Shown in pieces: positions 1-4,917 of a stretch of DNA of 5,176 nt. Source of the DNA: Anaerolineales bacterium (GTDB lineage: Bacteria; Chloroflexota; Anaerolineae; 4572-78; J111); the NCBI GenBank assembly GCA_012032575.1, contig JAAUSP010000560.1, positions 1 through 5,176 of the forward strand, read 5' to 3'. Numbering within the stretch: position 1 is the first letter of the stretch; the number at the start of each line of letters is the position of its first letter. Position numbers and translations under genes: made by a program. The notes below the pieces were generated by a model. It saw nothing but the letters and a program-made list of their open reading frames with translations, had not been told where the DNA came from and made no database searches.

Positions 1-68
1 AGATCAATGGATCGGAAGTTGTCCAGTTTCTCATTAAGCTCGTTTTTTCGCAAATTTTATGTCGAGTA
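1..68. other. AT-rich stretch downstream of the truncated glycosidase-like gene
   Basis: The first 80 bases hold 27 G or C by my count (about 34%), far below the GC-rich genes beside them. No reading frame here continues the glycosidase-like protein in a recognisable way. On the minus strand one shifted frame stays open to the window edge, and on the plus strand the frame beginning at base 1 stays open until a stop at 100-102, but neither translation resembles anything I know. It could be the edge of an inserted element or ordinary intergenic DNA. Confidence 0.35.
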
Positions 69-710
69 TCAAAAGTTAAAGTTATGCCCGTCTGGAGTAT
101 AACCGGCGGCCCAATCGGGGCGAGGCCAGTCGCGTTCGGGGCGCTGGGCATAGGGATGGAAAGCGACAACATCAGCCGGCAGGTCGCCGCCCTGAGATTT
201 CATCACTGCCGTTAGCCAGGCCGGATTACCGGAAGCCAACCCGCCGACGATAATTTTGGCTCGCGGAGCTACGGCACGGATGGCGTCGCGGCTGCGGGCC
301 AGCATTTGTCCAAAGACCTCTTCCCGCAGACAGGGGTCATACGCCGTGCCGATATTCTTGCGGTCGTGGTCTGGCTCGTTCCAGATTTGATAGGCGGGAC
401 TATAAGGAGCCAACTGCTGGGCAATCTGACCAGCGCGTTGGGCAAAGCGATTAATGTACTCATCCCAATTACCGGCAAAGGGGGGCTTGCCGGGATAGGT
501 GTCGTAGGTCAGGATAATCAGCGAACCGATGCCGGCGTCTCGATAGGCTTTGGCTTTACGGCTGTAAAAGTCTATCCGGGCCGGGTCCACCTGATTGCCG
601 CTGCTGCTATCGTAGAAGGTGTAACGGACTATCTCGACGCCGAGCTGCTTTAGTTCCGATGCATCGGGGTCGCCGGTAGAATTGTTGGGGTCAATATTGA
701 GACCGTACAT
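69..710 (-). CDS. Clan GH-A-like glycoside hydrolase domain, C-terminally truncated
   Basis: The 213-residue product has the first two-thirds of a (beta/alpha)8 glycosidase. It opens with MYGLNIDPNN and has strand-like segments at about residues 25-33 (VEIVRYTFY) and 63-69 (SLIILTY). At 107-113 YQIWNEP is the typical beta-4 motif, with Glu112 as expected acid/base, and at 182-187 VAFHPY fits a later strand. Such enzymes cleave polysaccharides, but I cannot name the substrate. The catalytic nucleophile Glu expected on beta-7 is missing because the frame stops soon after residue 204, so the product is probably inactive or a pseudogene. No signal peptide is visible. The ATG at 708-710 is favoured because a strong AGAAGGG site lies 9 nt upstream and the conserved N-terminal block starts at once. 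It lies 168 bp downstream of the FGE-domain gene on the same strand. The fold call is firm; the activity is not. Confidence 0.7.
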   Translation of the reverse strand: MYGLNIDPNNSTGDPDASELKQLGVEIVRYTFYDSSSGNQVDPARIDFYSRKAKAYRDAGIGSLIILTYDTYPGKPPFAGNWDEYINRFAQRAGQIAQQLAPYSPAYQIWNEPDHDRKNIGTAYDPCLREEVFGQMLARSRDAIRAVAPRAKIIVGGLASGNPAWLTAVMKSQGGDLPADVVAFHPYAQRPERDWPRPDWAAGYTPDGHNFNF

Positions 711-719
711 GGCTGCTCA

Positions 720-726
720 CCCTTCT
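720..726 (-). promoter_or_regulatory. Ribosome binding site of the glycosidase-like gene
   Basis: Read on the minus strand the bases are AGAAGGG, ending 9 nt before the ATG at 708-710. This is the clearest Shine-Dalgarno match in front of any gene in the window and supports the chosen start. Confidence 0.6.
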
Positions 727-811
727 TTTGTATTTTGGAATTGAAGACGAGTCCAGTTTACTATGATTGGGTTCAAGATGTCAACCACCTGAGCCAAATC
801 CGCAGTGGGGA

Positions 812-846
812 AATTAGAGATTGGAGATTGCTAATTAGAGATTAAA
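812..846. repeat. Degenerate heptamer array in the FGE/glycosidase spacer
   Basis: The stretch reads in sevens as AATTAGA, GATTGGA, GATTGCT, AATTAGA, GATTAAA. The 11-base word AATTAGAGATT occurs at 812-822 and again at 833-843, a spacing of exactly 21, which is three units. It lies in the 168-bp spacer between the FGE-domain gene and the glycosidase-like gene. No function can be read from it; it belongs with the other period-7 arrays in the window. Confidence 0.5.
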
Positions 847-878
847 CAATCGCCAAATTCGTTATTCACAGACAGTTC

Positions 879-1290
879 CTAAATATCCAATACCACCCGG
901 AAACCGCGCCAGCGGATTTTGCTTTCGGGATCGGAATTGCCCCGCGCGGTGCAACGCAGCTTGCCCGGCTCATCCCGGAACGAGCCGCCGCGATACACCC
1001 GGTAGAGCCGGTGCAGGTGAACCGGTCTGGCCTCTTCGCGCCCATCGTTGGCACGATAAGGGTAGGGAAACAGATTCTCCTTGGGATCGCTGCCCCAGAG
1101 GGTGCTGGTCCACTCTTGCACATTGCCCAGCATATCACAGCAGCCATAAAAACTAACCCCGTCGGGAAAGGCTGTTACCGGGGTAGTATCATCACTGCCA
1201 AAATTGCACCGTCCAACCTCCCACGTATTCCCCCACGGATACAATCTTTTCCCCCCTGCTCCTCCACTCTCCCCGCCCAACTCGCCGCTT
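879..1290 (-). CDS. FGE-sulfatase domain protein, C-terminal fragment (after frameshift)
   Basis: This is the second half of the gene beginning at 1909, read in a different frame. After the junction it carries the standard FGE-sulfatase series: RLYPWGNTW, GRCNFGSDD, YGCCDMLGNVQEWTS, YRGGSFRD, LRCTARG and finally RGFRVVLDI before TAG at 879-881. Upstream of about 1290 the frame is still open, to an ATG at 1376, but that part is only a shadow of the N-terminal half. True formylglycine-generating enzymes have two cysteines five residues apart near GGS; here only the second (LRCTARG) is present and the first position is Pro. I therefore expect a C-type-lectin-like binding or structural domain, or another member of the SUMF1/EgtB/PvdO superfamily, and not a sulfatase-maturing enzyme. 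One extra base in the G6 run at 1251-1256 fuses both halves into 343 residues. Confidence 0.75.
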
Positions 1291-1909
1291 TCTCCCACTC
1301 GGCCTCGGTCGGCAGGCGATAGAGACGGCCCGTTTGCCCGCTCAACCAGCGGCAGTAAGCCTGGGCGTCTTCCCAACTGACCCCCACGACCGGGTGATCG
1401 AGTTTGTCAGTCGGCGGCTCGCGCAGAAACCAGCCCGTTTTTTTGGGAGGCTCGTGCTGTTTCTCCCGTTTGATAAATTCGGCGTATTGGGCGTTGGTGA
1501 TCGGATAGCGGCCTATCTGAAAAGCGGGCAGGGTCACTTCGTGCCGGGGCGTTTCTTCCGGGGGAACGGCGTCGCCGGGGGGGCTGCCCATTAAAAAGGG
1601 ACCGGACGGAATGAGAATTGTTTCCGGCTCAAAGGGCAGGCGCGGCGTTTCCAGTTTGAGCTGATCCAGGTCAAGCTGCTCGACATTACCGGCGACCAGC
1701 AGCGGTCGGAGTGCTTCTTTAAGCTGCTTCAGGCCGGTTTCGTCCAGTTCCGTCGAGAGAGCCTGCCCGATCAGTTCAAGCGCCGCTTGATGATCGCTGA
1801 TCTGGTTGAGCAGTTCCAGCGGGGCATTACCGCCGTGTTTGGCTTCTCGTTCTTGCAGGATGAGCAAATTTTCGTGCGTTCGCCGTAGAAGCGTTTTAAG
1901 GGTGGACAT
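1175..1909 (-). CDS. Helical N-terminal region plus start of FGE-sulfatase domain (N-terminal fragment)
   Basis: Genuine coding runs from the ATG at 1907-1909 to about 1250; residues after GRVEEQGGK are out-of-frame readthrough to the stop at 1175. Residues 1-50 form a charged, probably coiled helical segment with the pattern HENLLILQE, AKHGGNAP and LELLNQISDH, and 55-88 look like a second helical piece. The FGE-sulfatase domain starts near residue 97 with ETILIPSGPFLMGS, followed by RHEVTLPAFQIGRYPITNAQ, HPVVGVSWEDAQAYCRWLS and YRLPTEAEWEKAA. Similar short helical leaders precede NACHT, TIR, peptidase or FGE modules in Chloroflexota and cyanobacteria, where they are thought to mediate protein contacts; applying that here is inference. 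No signal peptide or membrane segment is seen, so it is probably cytoplasmic. Upstream bases give only a weak GAGACAGAG ribosome site. The break falls in a G-rich insert after EKAA. Confidence 0.75.
   Translation of the reverse strand: MSTLKTLLRRTHENLLILQEREAKHGGNAPLELLNQISDHQAALELIGQALSTELDETGLKQLKEALRPLLVAGNVEQLDLDQLKLETPRLPFEPETILIPSGPFLMGSPPGDAVPPEETPRHEVTLPAFQIGRYPITNAQYAEFIKREKQHEPPKKTGWFLREPPTDKLDHPVVGVSWEDAQAYCRWLSGQTGRLYRLPTEAEWEKAASWAGRVEEQGGKDCIRGGIRGRLDGAILAVMILPR
1251..1290 (-). repeat. G-rich low-complexity insert at the FGE frameshift
   Basis: On the minus strand the bases between the codons for EKAA and RLYPWGN are almost entirely G and A, ending in a run of six G at 1251-1256. 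Related proteins have only a few residues in this loop, so roughly 12 residues look added. The word GGAGGAGCAGGGGGG closely matches GGAGGAGCGGGGGGG at 2501-2515 inside the kinase gene, but in the opposite orientation relative to the coding strand. Confidence 0.5.
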
Positions 1910-1948
1910 CAGTACTCTGTCTCGATAATTGGGTCAGATTAGCTAAAA

Positions 1949-2020
1949 CGTGTTGCGTCTCGTTTGCCCTGTGGCGGCGTGTTCTGTATGATTTATCTCA
2001 CGTAAGACGCAACACGCAAG
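1949..2020. repeat. Inverted repeat with heptamer array upstream of the FGE-domain gene
   Basis: A perfect 12-base inverted repeat joins 1949-1960 (CGTGTTGCGTCT) and 2005-2016 (AGACGCAACACG) around a 44-base loop. The right arm lies in three heptamers, ACGTAAG, ACGCAAC and ACGCAAG, at 2000-2020. It sits 40 bases upstream of the FGE-domain start codon and could affect its expression, but no promoter or known operator is recognised. Confidence 0.5.
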
Positions 2021-2042
2021 GCGAATATTGAGTAATCCTTTA

Positions 2043-2154
2043 TAACTGCTCAACCCTCATGTCATTTCGAGGCCATAGGCCGAGAAATCCCTACCGTGCT
2101 GTATCAGCCTCGGAGATTTCTCCCTACGGTCGAAATGACATGGCTGAGTAGTTA
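2043..2154. repeat. MITE-like palindromic repeat, copy A
   Basis: Outer arms TAACTGCTCA (2043-2052) and TGAGTAGTTA (2145-2154) match at 9 of 10 bases when folded. Inside them CATGTCATTTCGA (2058-2070) pairs perfectly with 2130-2142, and GAGAAATC (2082-2089) pairs with 2115-2122. The first 33 bases of the core (2060-2092) match copy B at 4596-4628 at 31 positions. No transposase is present. A non-autonomous element of the MITE or BIME kind is the best reading; it lies between the kinase and FGE-domain genes. Confidence 0.6.
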
Positions 2155-2161
2155 CGTCAAA

Positions 2162-3433
2162 TTATACAACAAACGGTAGCGATTTGCTACAGTTTTGGAA
2201 AAAGCGGGAATTTTTATTGAAGGACCGGCAGCGTAAACCAGAAGCGGCTGCCCTGCCCCGGTATACCTTCGCTCTCCACGCCGATTTGACCGCCCTGAGC
2301 CTCGACCAGCCGTTTGGCGATGGCCAGGCCCAAACCGGAACCGCCATGTTCACGCGAGCGTGCTTTGTCGGCCCGCCAGAAGCGGTCAAACACGTGGGGC
2401 AGGTCGGTGGGGGAAATGCCGGGGCCGGTATCGGCGACGGTGAGACGGATGAGGGGTCGGGGGTCGGGGGTCGGGGTCGGGAAATATCGAGCGGTGGAGC
2501 GGAGGAGCGGGGGGGCAAGGGAGATAAATACCCTCTCCCCTGCTCCCCTGCTCCCCTGCTCCCCTGCTCTACTAAAGCTGCCTCGACAATCACCTCTCCC
2601 CCTTCCGGGGTATGGCGCAGGGCGTTGGAGAGAAGGTTGTGCAGAACCTGGCGCACCCGGTCGGGGTCGGCCTGGACGGGGGGTAAAGCGGGAGGCAAAA
2701 CAGCGGCCAGCTTTATTTTTTTATCGCGGGCCAGTTCTTCAAATAGATTGGCGGCTCGCTCGACCAGGGAGGGCAATTCAAAGGGCTGGGGATGCAGACT
2801 CAACTGCCCGGCCTCGGCCTGGGCCAGCTCGCGCAGGTCGTTGACCAGGCGATTTAGAGTCAGAGTTTCATCGTAAACGGCGGCAATTTCGGCTTTTTCC
2901 AGGGGATAAACATCGTCGAGGATGGCCTGCAAATTGCCCTGGATGATGGTCAACGGGGTGCGGAGTTCGTGGGCAATGTCGGCGACCATGTTGCGGCGGA
3001 GCGTTTCGGCCTGCTGCAACCCGGCGGTCATCTCGTTAAAGGCCCGGGCCAGGTCGGCTATTTCAGCGCTGCCGGTCACCGGGACCTGCTGGCTCAAATC
3101 ACCCCTGGAAATGCGCCGGGCGGCGGTGGCCAATCGGCCCAGCGGCGCGGACAGCCCGCGCGAAATGAAAAATCCCAACAGCAGCCCCAGTCCCCCGGCA
3201 ATAAAACCGGCCTGCCACAGCGAAAAGTTGAACTGGCGCAGAAACGCCTGAGCCGGCCCGGACAAATCGGCAGCGCCGGGCACGCTGATGAGGACATAGC
3301 CCACCGTTTGACCTTCCAGGTCAATGGGCACAGCTTCGGCCTGTTCAACCGGGTTCAGGCGGTCTCCCCGGCGCGGACCGCCCTGGTCAAAAATTATTTG
3401 GGTCGAAGCATCGGCCAGAATCAGTTGGGGCAT
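2162..3433 (-). CDS. Sensor histidine kinase, central fragment (TM2, HAMP, HisKA, start of ATPase)
   Basis: This frame carries most of the sensor kinase that pairs with the regulator upstream. Numbering from the ATG at 3431-3433: extracytoplasmic remainder 1-73, second membrane segment about 74-93 ([18 protein letters not shown]), HAMP about 92-142, H-box [18 protein letters not shown] with phospho-accepting His155, the dimerisation helices, and N-box [16 protein letters not shown] with Asn266. After [11 protein letters not shown] the frame enters an octamer repeat and then reads out of frame, proline- and serine-rich, to a stop at 2162; the last 100 or so residues are an artefact. The real end, with the G1 and G2 boxes, continues in another frame to 2214. 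The ATG at 3433 is probably internal: the true start is at 3702, across another break. With one base added at each break the protein is 496 residues, a usual length for a HAMP kinase. Confidence 0.8.
   Translation of the reverse strand: MPQLILADASTQIIFDQGGPRRGDRLNPVEQAEAVPIDLEGQTVGYVLISVPGAADLSGPAQAFLRQFNFSLWQAGFIAGGLGLLLGFFISRGLSAPLGRLATAARRISRGDLSQQVPVTGSAEIADLARAFNEMTAGLQQAETLRRNMVADIAHELRTPLTIIQGNLQAILDDVYPLEKAEIAAVYDETLTLNRLVNDLRELAQAEAGQLSLHPQPFELPSLVERAANLFEELARDKKIKLAAVLPPALPPVQADPDRVRQVLHNLLSNALRHTPEGGEVIVEAALVEQGSRGAGEQGRGYLSPLPPRSSAPPLDISRPRPPTPDPSSVSPSPIPAPAFPPPTCPTCLTASGGPTKHARVNMAVPVWAWPSPNGWSRLRAVKSAWRAKVYRGRAAASGLRCRSFNKNSRFFQNCSKSLPFVV
2214..2508 (-). CDS. Sensor histidine kinase, C-terminal ATPase fragment (third frame)
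   Basis: This frame has no usable start of its own and is the end of the kinase. It contains [14 protein letters not shown] (G1/D box), [15 protein letters not shown] (F box), [20 protein letters not shown] (G2 box), and closes with [12 protein letters not shown] before TAA at 2214-2216. These complete the HATPase_c fold begun in the central fragment, so ATP binding would be possible if the frames are joined. The frame stays open upstream through the entire octamer region to at least 2582, so the switch could occur anywhere inside the repeat. One extra C in the C7 run (minus strand) at 2509-2515 joins it to the central fragment. The stop is 60 nt before palindromic copy A, which may lie in the transcript's 3' region. 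Confidence 0.75.
2457..2480. repeat. TCGGGGG heptamer array inside the kinase gene
   Basis: The plus strand reads TCGGGGG, TCGGGGG, TCGGGG, TCGG from 2457. It encodes the proline-rich PTPTPDPRP just before the G1 box, a place where related kinases have only a few linker residues. One more perfect heptamer (7 bases) would bring the C-terminal frame into register with the central fragment. Confidence 0.5.
2489..2570. repeat. Facing octamer arrays inserted in the kinase ATPase domain
   Basis: The right arm at 2535-2566 is four perfect copies of CTCCCCTG, followed by CTCT. The left arm at 2489-2520 can be read as four degenerate antisense octamers (GAGCGGTG, GAGCGGAG, GAGCGGGG, GGGCAAGG). Bases 2506-2523 and 2535-2552 pair at 15 of 18 positions around an AT-rich 11-base loop (2524-2534). 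The whole block lies within coding sequence between the N-box and G1 box of the kinase and contains the second frameshift. Confidence 0.65.
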
Positions 3434-3702
3434 GCCCGCCGCATCATCATGCCCCAGCCGTGGCCCATATTATCCGAGCGACCGGGGCCGTCGAACAGCT
3501 CTTCCACCCCCGCCCAACTACCCTGGCGGGCATAATAATCGGCCAGGGTGGAGATCAGCGGTGAATTAACAATTTGATCCCGCGCCACAAAGCGGCGAAA
3601 CTGTAAATTCACCTGGCGGTTAGCCAGAACACCGGCCACCAAAATCCCGATAATCGTAACTGCGCCAAAGGCCAGGGCAAGGCGGACCCAGAGTTTGTTC
3701 AT
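3421..3702 (-). CDS. Sensor histidine kinase, N-terminal fragment (TM1 and start of sensor region)
   Basis: The 93-residue product begins MNKLWVRLALAFGAVT, with a membrane helix at about residues 6-27 (VRLALAFGAVTIIGILVAGVLA), and then enters the extracytoplasmic sensor region (RFVARDQIVNSPLISTLADYY). This is the usual N-terminus of a two-membrane-segment kinase; the second segment is in the next frame. The last residues, ACPN, are out of frame. Adding one G to the GGG after the two CGG codons gives [16 protein letters not shown], a smooth continuation into the central fragment. The fragment stop (3421-3423) overlaps the downstream ATG (3431-3433) by 13 nt, so two proteins are formally possible but unlikely. 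The ATG at 3700-3702 is preferred because an in-frame stop lies just upstream at 3724-3726; no clear ribosome site is seen. It starts 123 nt after the regulator stop on the same strand. Confidence 0.75.
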   Translation of the reverse strand: MNKLWVRLALAFGAVTIIGILVAGVLANRQVNLQFRRFVARDQIVNSPLISTLADYYARQGSWAGVEELFDGPGRSDNMGHGWGMMMRRACPN

Positions 3703-3734
3703 GAATGATGCCCGAAAAGAGACTTATCTTTTCT

Positions 3735-3825
3735 AATTGTGAATTGTGAATAGCCAATTGTGAATGGTGAATAAAAAATTCCTAACAATTCACCATTCAC
3801 CATTCACCATTCACCATTCGCAATT
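3735..3825. repeat. Facing heptamer arrays between regulator and kinase
   Basis: The left arm reads AATTGTG, AATTGTG, AATAGCC, AATTGTG, AATGGTG (3735-3769); the right arm reads ATTCACC four times (3788-3815) and then ATTCGCA (3816-3822), five units each side. The closest arms, 3760-3772 and 3788-3800, form a perfect 13-bp stem with a 15-base loop. It fills most of the 123-nt regulator-kinase spacer, so any shared transcript would contain this hairpin. No T run follows the stem on the minus strand, so it does not look like an intrinsic terminator. Confidence 0.65.
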
Positions 3826-4515
3826 TTACTCCCCTTTGAGCCGGTAGCCCACACCGTAGACGGTTTCAATGTAAGTGGGCTGGCTGGGGTTGGGTTCGAT
3901 TTTGCGGCGCAGGTTTTTGATGTGGCTGTCAATGGTCCGGTCCAGCCCATCAAAGCTGTACCCCAATCCTTTTTCGACCAACTCCATGCGGGTAAAGGCG
4001 TGACCCCGCTGTTCCAGCAGCAGTTTGAGCAAATCAAACTCGGTTGGGGTCAGGTCAACCGGCGCACCGTCGAGGCTGACGAGGTGGCGGTCCACATCCA
4101 TTTTTAGCCCGCCGACCTGAATGACATGCGATGTGGCTGGTGCGCCGCCCACCCGCCGCAGAACGGCCCGCACCCGCGCCACGACTTCGTGCGGGTTGAA
4201 GGGTTTGGCGATGTAATCGTCTGCACCCAATTCCAACCCGACTATCTTATCGGTGTCTTCGATGCGCGCGGTGAGCATAATAATCGGCAGGTTGGCCAGG
4301 CTGGTATCGCTGCGAACGGTCCGGGTGATGTCCCAGCCATCCCGGTCGGGCAGCATGAGGTCGAGCACGACCAAATCGGGCCGCTCGCGGCGGATGGTGT
4401 GGAGGGCGGTTTCGCCGTCGTAAGCGGTCAGCACTTGATGACCGGCCCGCTCCAGGTAGGATTGGACCAGCCGGACAATTTGTTTATCATCATCTACAAC
4501 CAGAATACGGGACAT
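3826..4515 (-). CDS. OmpR/PhoB-family response regulator
   Basis: A complete 229-residue two-component response regulator, a DNA-binding transcription factor in the cytoplasm. The receiver domain spans residues 1-120: ILVVDDDK with acidic pocket Asp8/Asp9, phospho-accepting Asp52 in VVLDLMLPDRDGW, Thr82 in IIMLTA, and Tyr101/Lys104 in DDYIAKPF. The winged-helix domain covers about 130-229: LTPTEFDLLKLLLEQRGHAF, LDRTIDSHIKNLRRKIEP as recognition region, and the wing YIETVYGVGYRLKG. Length and order match the family exactly, and all phosphorylation residues are present. The kinase follows on the same strand after a 123-nt repeat-filled spacer, so it is the likely phosphodonor. The ATG at 4513-4515 is set by the conserved MSRILVVDDD start, though no convincing Shine-Dalgarno precedes it. 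The target genes and stimulus cannot be read from the sequence. Confidence 0.95.
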   Translation of the reverse strand: MSRILVVDDDKQIVRLVQSYLERAGHQVLTAYDGETALHTIRRERPDLVVLDLMLPDRDGWDITRTVRSDTSLANLPIIMLTARIEDTDKIVGLELGADDYIAKPFNPHEVVARVRAVLRRVGGAPATSHVIQVGGLKMDVDRHLVSLDGAPVDLTPTEFDLLKLLLEQRGHAFTRMELVEKGLGYSFDGLDRTIDSHIKNLRRKIEPNPSQPTYIETVYGVGYRLKGE

Positions 4516-4520
4516 AGATC

Positions 4521-4541
4521 ACGTGGGGCGTGGTGCGTGGT
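4521..4541. repeat. Short heptamer array abutting the regulator start
   Basis: Three units, ACGTGGG, GCGTGGT and GCGTGGT, lie 6 bases upstream of the regulator ATG and take the place where a ribosome site would be expected. A degenerate complementary word, CACACCATGC, follows at 4551-4560. It is part of the period-7 repeat set; a role as an operator for the regulator is possible but unsupported. Confidence 0.4.
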
Positions 4542-4595
4542 TCATAGTTGCACACCATGCGGCTCTACTTATTTTCAGGGGTTATGCAGTTCACC

Positions 4596-4692
4596 TGTCA
4601 TTTCAAGGCCAAAGGCCGAGAAATCCCTGAAAGTTACACTCGCCAGACGAGTTGGGATGGATTTCTCGCTCCTGTCGTCGCTCGAAATGACA
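4596..4692. repeat. MITE-like palindromic repeat, copy B
   Basis: TGTCATTTC (4596-4604) pairs with GAAATGACA (4684-4692), and GAGAAATCC (4618-4626) pairs with GGATTTCTC (4659-4667), both perfectly. Bases 4596-4628 match copy A at 31 of 33 positions in the same orientation, while the centre differs. It lies about 80 bases upstream of the regulator and could carry promoter or RNA-structure functions, but none is evident. Confidence 0.6.
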
Positions 4693-4827
4693 TGACCATG
4701 TAGGTCCTCTTATTTTATCATAGCCATCATTGTTTGTGAAAAGAAAGGCCCCGACCGGCACATGGAGCCTGGGCGAGAAATTCTGCGTAAGGGAGTTCCG
4801 AAATTTAAATCATCCCAAAAACTTAAG
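4693..4827. other. Spacer with nothing recognised
   Basis: Together with the repeats on either side this makes up the 402-bp gap (4516-4917) between the partial gene and the regulator. I see no convincing open frame, tRNA, riboswitch or clear promoter pair. The regulator's promoter should lie in this gap on the minus strand but cannot be placed with confidence. Confidence 0.4.
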
Positions 4828-4873
4828 GCGTGATGCGTGAGGACTTTTGGCGTAAATCCATCACGCATCACGC
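4817..4873 (-). terminator. Possible intrinsic terminator of the partial upstream gene
   Basis: On the minus strand a perfect 13-bp stem (4861-4873 with 4828-4840, 20-base loop) is followed 6 bases later by TTTTT at 4821-4817. It begins 44 bases after the stop at 4918, as a terminator would. The long loop, short T run and construction from heptamers make this uncertain; it may simply be another repeat. Confidence 0.3.
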
Positions 4874-4887
4874 ATCACGTATCACGG
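4828..4887. repeat. Facing heptamer arrays downstream of the partial gene
   Basis: The left arm GCGTGAT, GCGTGAG (4828-4841) faces four right-arm units ATCACGC, ATCACGC, ATCACGT, ATCACGG (4860-4887). Arms 4828-4840 and 4861-4873 are perfectly complementary. The plan, about two antisense units, a short loop and four sense units, matches the regulator-kinase spacer element although the unit sequence differs. Confidence 0.6.
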
Positions 4888-4917
4888 GTTTGGGACAATT
4901 ATTTTTTCAAAACTACT

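Noticed and set aside
306..653. Plus-strand open frame opposite the glycosidase-like gene
   Set aside because: It is antisense to a region with conserved GH-A motifs and its translation resembles no family.
879..1000. C-terminal FGE/C-type-lectin region as a diversity-generating retroelement variable region
   Set aside because: No reverse transcriptase, template repeat or accessory gene is visible and no second copy of this region exists in the window.
1175..1250. C-terminal residues of the first FGE fragment as real coding sequence
   Set aside because: After the G6 run the conserved YPWGN series appears in the other frame, so this tail is out-of-frame readthrough.
879..1909. Formylglycine-generating sulfatase-modifying enzyme
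   Set aside because: The first of the two catalytic cysteines is absent and no sulfatase gene is nearby; only the fold can be supported.
2535..2570. Direct repeats as a CRISPR array
   Set aside because: The units are 7-8 bases in unbroken tandem with no spacers, and no cas gene is present.
2184..3569. Several long plus-strand open frames opposite the kinase
   Set aside because: They are antisense shadows of a GC-rich gene; the minus strand carries full kinase motifs and the plus translations are low-complexity Arg/Gly/Pro-rich.
3760..3800. Intrinsic terminator after the response regulator
   Set aside because: The stem has no T run after it on the minus strand, and the kinase follows in the same direction.
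4126..4695. Plus-strand open frame of 189 codons opposite the response regulator
   Set aside because: The minus strand encodes a complete OmpR-type regulator there; the plus frame also runs through the palindromic repeat.
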